From: Myxococcales bacterium
GTDB lineage: Bacteria > Myxococcota_A > Polyangia > Nannocystales > Nannocystaceae
Reading direction: 5' to 3'
Length of the DNA: 64,000 nucleotides
NCBI GenBank assembly: GCA_014240065.1
Contig: JAAZXR010000009.1
Location: forward strand, 27,672 to 91,671
Shown one piece after another: positions 40,698-50,561 of this stretch (the stretch's first letter is position 1; each line of letters starts with the position of its first letter). Below the pieces are notes generated by a model, which was not told the origin of the DNA, searched no databases, and saw only the letters and a program-made list of their open reading frames with translations. Both the position numbers and the translations under genes were made by a program.

Positions 40698-42089
40698 ATG
40701 TCAGAGCACGATCAGCGGACAGTTGAGCAGGCGGCCGACCCACCATCCCTGGAGGCCGAAAGCGCGGAAGTGAGCATTGAGATTGCTGGCGACGCACTCT
40801 CCGCTCGCGTTCGCGTGAAGGGCGGAGGCAGAGTCACGGACGAAGAGCTGTCCAAGACACTGCTCGCCCAGCGAATCACGTTTGGCATCGACCGTTCCAT
40901 GTGCGGTCGGATCTGTAGCCAAGATCTCGAGGAGGGTCAGACCTTTGTGATCGCGAAAGGAAAGGCTGCGCTCGCAGATCTCCCAACGCGTCTCCAGCTT
41001 GAGTTCGACCCCGACATGCTCGCGGGGACTCGGCGCGCGGATGGCACCCTCGACTTTTCGAGCCGCGGCGCGCTCAAACCCGCAGCCGTGGGCCAGCTCG
41101 TGGCCGCCGAACTCCCGCCACAGATAGGCAAGCCCGGCAAGAACGTCCGCGGGGAAGATATCGCGTTTGATAAGGACACCAGCAAGTACAAGTGGTCGCT
41201 GGGCAACAACGTTGAGCTCGACAGCGCAGGTCAAATCACCTCGCTCATCGACGGCGTCATCGCGTACGAAGAAGGTGGCAAGCTCGACGTCACCAAGCAC
41301 TACGAGCATCGCAACCCGGTGGACATGCGCTCTGGCAATCTCCACACCGAGGGCAGCATCACGATCGCCGGCGACGTCGAGCGCAACTTCTACGTTCGCG
41401 CGACCGACGATATTGAAATCCGTGGAGGTGTCGTCGGTGGGTCCGTGTACGCGTGTGGAAAGGTCATCATCGGCCGGGGCGCCGTGGCAGGGGACATCGG
41501 TCAAGTCATCGCGTTGGGCGACGTGTACCTCGGGCACGGGCAAGAGGCGATTATTAAGTCTGCGGGTGACTTGTACATTGAGCGAGACCTCGTCAACAGC
41601 GACGTTCACGCGCGGAAAGTCGTCATCAAGAACAGCGTCGTCGGTGGACTCGTAATGGCGGAGACCTTGATCGAAGTGAAGAGCGCCGGAGGGCGGGGAC
41701 GCACACGCACCGTCCTCGCCGTCGCCACCCCTGTCTCCCCCGACTTCGATGTCCCCGACGTCGCGAGCATCGACGCGATGCGCGCTCGCAGGAACGTCCG
41801 CGCGCACGCCCGCAGCGCCCAGGTCGGCCGCTCCATGGCCGTGTCAAACAAGGACCTTCGGGAGTCGGGCGCGGAGAAAGAGGCGCGGAGAGCCTTGAAA
41901 GAGCTTGAAAAAAAACTCCGACCCAAGGCGAAGATTCGAGTCACGGGGACCGTCTCTCCCGGAGTGATCATCCGCTTCGGTCGGCTCCAGTATCCAATTG
42001 AACGAGAGATGGCGTCGATGGAGTTCAGCTACGACACCGAGGCGAAGAAGATGGTTCGTATCCCCATCATGCCAACAAAAAAAGAATAG
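40698..42089 (+). CDS. FapA/DUF342-like protein
   Basis: 463 residues. The central part matches the DUF342/FapA beta-helical region: L-P-P-Q-I-G-K-P-G-K-N-V-R-G-E, V-A-G-D-I, G-D-V-Y-L-G-H-G, I-E-R-D-L-V-N-S-D-V, and V-I-K-N-S-V-V-G-G. The ends are charged. FapA-type proteins are named for flagellar assembly in some bacteria, but this family is also found without flagella; no flagellar gene is seen here. The role is unknown. It is a single gene with no obvious partner and a weak ribosome site. Confidence 0.82.
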   Translation: MSEHDQRTVEQAADPPSLEAESAEVSIEIAGDALSARVRVKGGGRVTDEELSKTLLAQRITFGIDRSMCGRICSQDLEEGQTFVIAKGKAALADLPTRLQLEFDPDMLAGTRRADGTLDFSSRGALKPAAVGQLVAAELPPQIGKPGKNVRGEDIAFDKDTSKYKWSLGNNVELDSAGQITSLIDGVIAYEEGGKLDVTKHYEHRNPVDMRSGNLHTEGSITIAGDVERNFYVRATDDIEIRGGVVGGSVYACGKVIIGRGAVAGDIGQVIALGDVYLGHGQEAIIKSAGDLYIERDLVNSDVHARKVVIKNSVVGGLVMAETLIEVKSAGGRGRTRTVLAVATPVSPDFDVPDVASIDAMRARRNVRAHARSAQVGRSMAVSNKDLRESGAEKEARRALKELEKKLRPKAKIRVTGTVSPGVIIRFGRLQYPIEREMASMEFSYDTEAKKMVRIPIMPTKKE

Positions 42090-42115
42090 TCTCAGTCCGG
42101 CCCCCGCCGGAGAGG

Positions 42116-42748
42116 CTACTCGAGCTGCGCTGGGCGCTCGCGAGACCGCGCCAGGCAGTGGGACGCGATGGAGCGGTACGCCCCCGCGCAGTATTTTTTA
42201 AAGTGGCGACAGGCGTATCGATCGGCTTCGACCTCGCGGTCTTGGCAGCTCTCGTGCGCGCCGAAGCGCTCCACTCGCGCGGACTTGCAGGCGTCGTATC
42301 CAAATCGCGTGCTCAGAATTTTGTCTCCCACCTCATCGCAATAGGCGCCGCGGTCGCGGGACGCGAGACACGACTCCATCACCACGGGGACCTCCGCTTG
42401 GCACCACGGCGCGATCCCCGGACACTGCATGGTCCAGTCGATGGCGAACGCGGCGCACTCGTCCACCTCAAAAGTCTCGGTGTTCCAGGGCGCGCGCGCG
42501 TCTTCTTGTCCGAGTGTGCTGGTCCGATACTCGCGGTAGGTGCGGTGGTGCCCGACGATGGTGATCGAGAACACGACCGTCAACAACAGCACGATGCCAC
42601 CGATGATCGCGAGGATCTTCCGTGTCTCCGGACGGGGGTCATCCTGGGAGGTGGGCGCGGGCACTGTTGGAGTAGGTAGCCGAGCACCGCGCGATTGTCG
42701 AGCGCCGCCACTCACACGAGGCAGCCGCCGCGACCTGGAACCCCGCAC
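42116..42748 (-). CDS. Membrane-anchored Cys-rich protein, function unknown
   Basis: 210 residues. A basic, disordered start is followed by one membrane helix (I-L-A-I-I-G-G-I-V-L-L-L-T-V-V-F, about residues 45-63). A periplasmic domain of about 140 residues with ten Cys follows, an even number suggesting disulphides. I recognise no domain. The gene is divergent from the DUF3592 gene 36 bp away. The 5' end may lie later; the GTG codon near 42715 is an alternative. Confidence 0.68.
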   Translation of the reverse strand: MRGSRSRRLPRVSGGARQSRGARLPTPTVPAPTSQDDPRPETRKILAIIGGIVLLLTVVFSITIVGHHRTYREYRTSTLGQEDARAPWNTETFEVDECAAFAIDWTMQCPGIAPWCQAEVPVVMESCLASRDRGAYCDEVGDKILSTRFGYDACKSARVERFGAHESCQDREVEADRYACRHFKKYCAGAYRSIASHCLARSRERPAQLE

Positions 42749-42784
42749 GGACAGTCACGGCCCCGTACGCTATTCTCGCAGGCG

Positions 42785-43321
42785 ATGCCGGAGCCTCCTC
42801 CGCCAACCACCGTTGCGCCTCCTTCGGGGGTCGCCATCGGTCGCTGGCTCACCCTTGTCGCGACCCTCGTCTTTTTGGCCGCCGGGACCGCGCGTCTCGC
42901 ACCCCAAGCGCGCCTCGCTCTGCACGCCGAGGAACTTCGCGCCGCCTCCGGCGTCGTGACGAGGAGCGATGTGCTCGAGCACGGCGGACGCGACTACGTC
43001 ACCGCGCGCGTGACTCTCCAGTACTCCGTTGATGGCCGCACGTATGTGCTCCAAACCTCCGGCCGGGATGGTCAATCCGCCCCCGCGAGCTCCGCGGAGG
43101 CCTTCGCCATTCGCCATCCCGTCGGCGCGCGCATGGCGGTGTTCTACCTCCCCGATTCACCGCAAATCTCTACGCTGACGCGCGCGCCAGAGATCGCGGC
43201 AGATCTCGGATTCCTAGGATTCCTCGCGGTCGTCGCCGTCTGTTTGGCCTGGTCCTTGTTCCACCGACGACGACGCATCAAAAATGAGGTACATAATGCG
43301 CCCGGTGACGCCCCGAGATGA
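42785..43321 (+). CDS. DUF3592 membrane protein
   Basis: About 178 residues. Two hydrophobic helices (about residues 20-38 and 145-162) flank a DUF3592-type extracytoplasmic domain: [40 protein letters not shown]. Basic tail at the C-terminus. Function unknown. The ATG at 42785 is favoured over an upstream one at 42695, which lies inside the divergent gene. It ends just upstream of aconitase. Confidence 0.8.
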   Translation: MPEPPPPTTVAPPSGVAIGRWLTLVATLVFLAAGTARLAPQARLALHAEELRAASGVVTRSDVLEHGGRDYVTARVTLQYSVDGRTYVLQTSGRDGQSAPASSAEAFAIRHPVGARMAVFYLPDSPQISTLTRAPEIAADLGFLGFLAVVAVCLAWSLFHRRRRIKNEVHNAPGDAPR

Positions 43322-43356
43322 CCTCAACGGCGCGGCTCCCGAAAGAAGACCCACCG

Positions 43357-46056
<2,700 letters not shown>

Positions 46057-46068
46057 GCCGGCGGACCT

Positions 46069-46096
46069 GGGGACGACGCGAGCGAGTGTCGCCCCC
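46069..46096. terminator. Hairpin between acnA and Nudix gene
   Basis: GGGGACGAC pairs with GTCGCCCC(C) with one mismatch around a 10-base loop, between convergent stops. No T-tract. Likely bidirectional terminator. Confidence 0.55.
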
Positions 46097-46107
46097 TCCC
46101 GAGTCGC

Positions 46108-46671
46108 TCAGGCCCACGCTCGTTGGATCTTTCGCACCGCGCGCATCACACTCTCATCGGACTCGAGGGGCGACACGCGCTCGAGCGGGCACCAGCGGAC
46201 GTCACTGGCATCGGAACCCGCCACCGCGTCCGCCTCCTCCGCGACAAAGAGGTACCGGAGGTCAAAGTGATCGTGGGAGGGCTCGCCTCTCAGCGCTGGG
46301 ATCGTATGAATATCCACGTCGAAGATGCCGTGCATCGCTGGCCTGAGCCTCCCGAGCCCCGTCTCCTCCAGCACCTCGCGTCGCGCCGCCGCCAACGGTG
46401 ACGCGTCCTCGGGGTCCACGTGACCTCCGGGCTGCAACCACCGATGAAGTTTGCCATGAAAAATTAGCAGCAGCTTCGAGCGATCGGGAGACAACACGAA
46501 CGAGGAGGCGGTGAAGTGTCCAGGCGTAAAAGTCGTCCGCGCGAACGGAGCATCCGAGGTGGTCGCGAGATCGACGCACCGTCGGACGTACCCTTGCTCC
46601 ATCGTATCCGCGGTCCGAATGGCGAGGAGTTCCTCACATAGACGCGTCGTGTCAATCTTCCCCATCTCCAT
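46108..46671 (-). CDS. Nudix hydrolase
   Basis: About 187 residues. The Nudix box is clear (P-G-G-H-V-D-P-E-D-A, R-R-E-V-L-E-E-T-G-L), with a slightly extended loop between the Gly and the Arg-Glu part. It cleaves nucleoside-diphosphate-linked substrates with Mg2+. The substrate is unknown. The ATG at 46671 overlaps the stop of the dehydrogenase gene by one base (TGATG), and a second ATG two codons later has GGAG eight bases upstream, so the two are coupled. Confidence 0.9.
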   Translation of the reverse strand: MEMGKIDTTRLCEELLAIRTADTMEQGYVRRCVDLATTSDAPFARTTFTPGHFTASSFVLSPDRSKLLLIFHGKLHRWLQPGGHVDPEDASPLAAARREVLEETGLGRLRPAMHGIFDVDIHTIPALRGEPSHDHFDLRYLFVAEEADAVAGSDASDVRWCPLERVSPLESDESVMRAVRKIQRAWA

Positions 46672-47690
46672 CACTCCCCCGAACTTTGCACCCTGCGCAC
46701 CACCGCGCTCGTAAACTCGGAGGTGTTCATGGACCCCCCAATATCGGCGGTTTTTTCCCCCGCCGCGATGCACTCGCGGACGCTGCCCCGTATCGTCTCC
46801 GCGAGTTCCACTTCTCCGAGGTGGCGTAGCATGTTCGCGAACGCGAACATCGTCGCCGTGGGATTACAGATATTCTTCCCGGCGATATCCGGCGCCGTCC
46901 CGCCCGACGGGTCGAACATCGCCAAGGTCACCTTTCCGTCATCGTCGAACGCGTAGGACGCCGAGTCTCCCAGCCCGATCGAACCCACGAGTCCCATCGC
47001 CGCGTCTGACAAGAAGTCACCGTACTCGTTGGGGCAGACGATCACGCCGTAGCGTTCGGGTCGCATGATCACCCCCGCGAGCAGCGCGTCGAACAGCTCT
47101 TGCCGGTACGGCGTGGCGGGGTAATCCTCGGACACCCCCTTGACCACCTCCTCGAACAGCCCGTCCGTTTCTTTTTGAATTGTATATTTGCTCGTAGACA
47201 CGACCCCGCAACCTCGCAGCTGGGCGAGTTTAAACGCGAATCGACCCGCGCGTCGGCTCGGCACCCGCTCGATCACCCGCAGCGACACCGCGGTGTCGAA
47301 TCCAATGCGCCTGCCCATGTCTTCGTAGGTGCCACCCGTCGCGACCCGCACGATGTCGATCTCAAGCTGCGCCTTAAAGTTCGTCTCGATGCCTGCGATC
47401 GTTCTCACCGGCCGATGAATGACCGCGAAGTTGCATCGCTCTCTCAGCTCACGATTCGGGCTCGTCGTCGTCGTGGCGGTCGGGTACTTCAACGCCGTCC
47501 GGCACCGTCGCATTTCGGCCTCGGCCTCGTCGTAGACCGCCTCATCCCCTCGAGCGCGGCGTGCGGATTCAGAGAGGTCGACCCCGGAAAACTCGACGTC
47601 AATGGCGAGTTCTTGGGCGAGCGTATGGATGACCGCCGACAGCTCCGACGCGATGCCATCCCCATGTAGTTCTGCGATCGTGTGGGTCAC
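46671..47690 (-). CDS. Divergent isocitrate/isopropylmalate dehydrogenase family protein
   Basis: 339 residues from GTG. The N-terminal G-D-G-I near residue 10 and the C-terminal T-A-P-D-I-A-G-K-N-I-C-N-P-T-A fit the beta-decarboxylating dehydrogenase family, as does V-I-V-C-P-N-E-Y-G-D-F-L-S-D. Key positions differ from the family norm. The usual E-P-V-H-G-S/T-A-P-D becomes D-P-S-G-G-T-A-P-D, losing the His that contacts the NAD ribose. The usual R-E-N-T-E-G substrate segment is replaced by R-V-A-T-G-G-T-Y. It is likely an isocitrate-type paralogue with changed substrate or cofactor, and is unlikely to be the housekeeping enzyme. It is followed by the coupled Nudix gene. Confidence 0.85.
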   Translation of the reverse strand: MTHTIAELHGDGIASELSAVIHTLAQELAIDVEFSGVDLSESARRARGDEAVYDEAEAEMRRCRTALKYPTATTTTSPNRELRERCNFAVIHRPVRTIAGIETNFKAQLEIDIVRVATGGTYEDMGRRIGFDTAVSLRVIERVPSRRAGRFAFKLAQLRGCGVVSTSKYTIQKETDGLFEEVVKGVSEDYPATPYRQELFDALLAGVIMRPERYGVIVCPNEYGDFLSDAAMGLVGSIGLGDSASYAFDDDGKVTLAMFDPSGGTAPDIAGKNICNPTATMFAFANMLRHLGEVELAETIRGSVRECIAAGEKTADIGGSMNTSEFTSAVVRRVQSSGE

Positions 47691-47978
47691 GACCCGACGC
47701 TAGCGCTTCCTGGCCACGAGCGAAACCGAAGCTGGCCATCCCCACGTCACCGCGGCCTCGTGTCCAAGAAGGCGGGCTGGGAGCCCAGTCCATTCGGCGC
47801 GTTCCCGTCTCCCACAGCTGCAGACGGTCGATTTGGCCACCGAAGATTGTTCTAGCGCCGACCATCGACTCTGCGGTTCGAGCGTCGAAGACTGGGGTAC
47901 CATCACCGGGAAGTTCAGGGGGCGCGGACTCGCGCCTGCGTGATCGCTCGAACTTGTTATCACTCCGCGAATCTCCTT

Positions 47979-49601
47979 GTGACTACCATCTCTCCCATAC
48001 GCATCGCCGTCTTCGGTGGTTCCGGATTCCTAGGGCGCACGTTCGTGGAGCACGTGTCCTCAAGCGGACACGACGTGGTCGTGTTCTCACGTCGGGAGGC
48101 CACGTTCAGCGCAGCGACATGGGCGGCATGCGACGCGGGTGCCGAGCTCGAGCCCGGACTGCTCGACGGATTTGATGTCGTCGTGAACCTCATCGGCGTC
48201 CGTGGTCGCACGGGAGAGAAATCGCGACGCCAAGACTTTGAGACCGCGCATGTGAGCACCGTCCGCAATATTGTCGACGCGTGTGAGGCGTCGGGCGTGC
48301 GGCGCCTGGTACACGTGAGCGTCGCGCGCGGGACTGAGGATAATGAGGATCTCAGCGGGACAGCGAGTCACTACCTGAGGAGCAAGGCGCGCGGCGAGAA
48401 TTTGATCCGTCAGTGTGATCTTGAGTGGACTATCTTGCGACCTAACCTCATCTGGGGGGAAGGCGACGACTTCCTGAGCAACCTGACGGCGGGGGTTCGA
48501 CATGGCCCCCTATTTCCGCTGCCTGCGCCGGGGTCCGGGCCTATCCAGCCCATCCACGTCGACGACGTAGCCGCGTGCATCTCCGCCTGCCTTCGCGACG
48601 ACGCGACTCACGGGAAGACCCTCGACCTCGTCGGACCCGAGCGAGAGACCGTCTCTACCTATGTGAGTCGGATCGCCGCGGTCTTGGGGCTCGCGACCAG
48701 AGTGGTGCTCCTTCCGCTCCCGTTGATGCGAGCCCTCACCGCCTTCTTCGAGTCCATCATGAGGAATCCGCCGGTCACCCGGGCGCAGCTCGAGCTGCTT
48801 CGCCGGGGTGTCACGGGCCGGGAGGACGTGGTTGAGAAGATCCTTGGTCGACCGCCCCGCGCGCTCTCGGTGGAATCGATGACGCTGCTGGGAGCGAGGG
48901 GCCGCCTGCCAGCCGCGCCCATGTTTGGCGTCAGCCTGCGCACAGTCCGGTCTCGCCAGAGCCTGGCGCCGATCGGGCAGCTCTCTCACCGCGCGCATCA
49001 CCTCCGGTGGCTCGCCCCGCTGGTCGTGGCGGTCACGCTCTTGTCTAGCTACATTCCCGGCGACGCCCCCGCGCTCCTGCGGGTCCTCAGCGCGCACGCG
49101 CTCCTCCTGATACCGAGCATGTGGGTGCTGCGCGGTACCATGAAGTATCTGAGCGCGCCGTCGTGGCGAAGGGTCGGCGGCGCGATCAGCCTGTTCGCGC
49201 TCATGTACGCCGGCGGATGGCTCACCATCGAGGGGCTGCTGGTCATCGCGCCCGAGGTCATTCGGGCTCAACTCGATGAGATCTACCGGTCACTTCAGGC
49301 GTTCCCTGCGACATTTTCTCTCGCTGCGATTTGCGTGGCTGTGATCGCAGAGGACGTCATCTTCCGTGGAGCGCTGCTCATGCCGCTGCTCGCCGCGAAT
49401 CGGCCCGGCCTCGCGATCGGCGTCTCCACCGTCGCTTTCACGCTGGCTCACCTGCTCGTCGGACCTCCCATCTTGATCCTGGGCGCCTTCCTCGCGGGAG
49501 GATGCTGGGCGTGGCTCGCCGCTCGCACCCGCAGTTTCTTCGCGCCGCTGCTCGCTCACTTGCTGTGGGACGTCACTGTGCTCTGGGTCGCGCCGTACTG
49601 A
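47979..49601 (+). CDS. SDR (NAD-dependent epimerase-like) fused to CPBP intramembrane protease
   Basis: About 540 residues from GTG. Residues 1 to about 300 are a short-chain dehydrogenase/epimerase: I-A-V-F-G-G-S-G-F-L-G-R-T at the NAD site, V-V-N-L-I-G-V-R-G, then W-T-I-L-R-P-N-L-I-W-G. From about 350 a membrane region follows. It contains a CPBP (Rce1/CAAX-type) protease signature: E-D-V-I-F-R-G at about 458-464, His at about 491 in L-A-H-L-L-V-G, and L-L-A-H-L-L-W-D near 525-531. CPBP proteins are membrane metallo-peptidases. I know of no standard fusion of this kind. An upstream GTG (47940) is possible. Confidence 0.85.
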   Translation: MTTISPIRIAVFGGSGFLGRTFVEHVSSSGHDVVVFSRREATFSAATWAACDAGAELEPGLLDGFDVVVNLIGVRGRTGEKSRRQDFETAHVSTVRNIVDACEASGVRRLVHVSVARGTEDNEDLSGTASHYLRSKARGENLIRQCDLEWTILRPNLIWGEGDDFLSNLTAGVRHGPLFPLPAPGSGPIQPIHVDDVAACISACLRDDATHGKTLDLVGPERETVSTYVSRIAAVLGLATRVVLLPLPLMRALTAFFESIMRNPPVTRAQLELLRRGVTGREDVVEKILGRPPRALSVESMTLLGARGRLPAAPMFGVSLRTVRSRQSLAPIGQLSHRAHHLRWLAPLVVAVTLLSSYIPGDAPALLRVLSAHALLLIPSMWVLRGTMKYLSAPSWRRVGGAISLFALMYAGGWLTIEGLLVIAPEVIRAQLDEIYRSLQAFPATFSLAAICVAVIAEDVIFRGALLMPLLAANRPGLAIGVSTVAFTLAHLLVGPPILILGAFLAGGCWAWLAARTRSFFAPLLAHLLWDVTVLWVAPY

Positions 49602-49610
49602 CTCCGCGGC

Positions 49611-50561
49611 CTACAGGCCCTCACCACCCACGGCCCTGGACATGAGTCGTTCCACCGCTTGCTCGCCGCTGAGCTCTCCGCGCAGCACGCCGCCAAGCGC
49701 GACGACGAGCGGCAGCTCCAGTCGTCGCGAGCTCGCGTACGCGCACAGATCGTCGATGATCTTGGCTCCCTCCACATGCGCCTTCACGGTCTGTTGCGCC
49801 TCACCAGGCGAGAGCCCCTTGGCGACCGCCTCTCCCAACGCGTACTCTGGCCGCCGGTCCCCAGCGACCGCCGACATCAAATCACCGAAGCCGGCGAGGC
49901 CCGTGAGCGTCTCGGCCCGCCCCCCGAGCGTACGCGTGACGCGCACAATCTCCGCCATCCCTCGCGCCGCGAGCATCCCGAGCGTCGACGGACCAAAGCC
50001 CATGCCGGCGCCAAATCCGAGCGCGAACAACAAAATCCCTGTCATCGCCGCGCCCACCTCAACCCCTTGGCGATCGGTGCTCCCGTAGATCCGCAAGCGT
50101 GGCCCTCCGAGGGTCTCTCGTACGCAGCGGATGACCTCTGGATAGTCAGAGGCGACCACCGCGCCACCGGGGCCCCCTTCGCGGAGGACCGCGTCGGATA
50201 ACGGCCCCGCGAGCACGCCCACGCGGCGCGCGCTCGTCCGCTGCACGAGCACCTGACAGACGGTCTTCAGCTCTGTCCCGATCAACCCGCGGCTCACGTG
50301 AACCAAGCGATGTCGCCCATCCACGAGGTGCACCAGTTCGTCGAGGAGCGCGGCGAGACTCGGCGAGGGGACCGCCACGTAGACCAGGTCATTGCGAAGG
50401 ACCTCGTCGAGCGATGTCGACACACAAATCCCTGGCCTCAGGCTTTCGAACGACCGTCGCGTGCAGAGCGTCACCTCATGCCCCCCGCGAGCGACCGCCA
50501 CGGCCAGCCCGTAGCCGAACCCTCCTCCGATCACCCCGACCCGCACTACGCGTCCCTCCAT
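49611..50561 (-). CDS. GpsA-like glycerol-3-phosphate dehydrogenase homologue with altered active site
   Basis: 316 residues. NAD-binding start G-V-I-G-G-G-F-G-Y-G-L-A-V-A and overall length fit GpsA. Catalytic positions are changed. The Lys of S-L-T-K-G is Arg in H-V-S-R-G-L. The Lys of A-L-K-N is Thr in A-A-M-T-G-I. The Thr of D-L-x-x-T is Ala in D-L-M-S-A. It therefore may not reduce dihydroxyacetone phosphate in the usual way, or it uses another substrate. It overlaps the upstream PlsB-like gene by 16 bp, so the two are coupled and probably work on the same lipid path. Confidence 0.85.
   Translation of the reverse strand: MEGRVVRVGVIGGGFGYGLAVAVARGGHEVTLCTRRSFESLRPGICVSTSLDEVLRNDLVYVAVPSPSLAALLDELVHLVDGRHRLVHVSRGLIGTELKTVCQVLVQRTSARRVGVLAGPLSDAVLREGGPGGAVVASDYPEVIRCVRETLGGPRLRIYGSTDRQGVEVGAAMTGILLFALGFGAGMGFGPSTLGMLAARGMAEIVRVTRTLGGRAETLTGLAGFGDLMSAVAGDRRPEYALGEAVAKGLSPGEAQQTVKAHVEGAKIIDDLCAYASSRRLELPLVVALGGVLRGELSGEQAVERLMSRAVGGEGL

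Noticed and set aside
47700..47963. Short minus-strand frame between the dehydrogenase and the SDR-CPBP gene
   Set aside because: No family, odd composition, and it lies in a normal divergent promoter gap.
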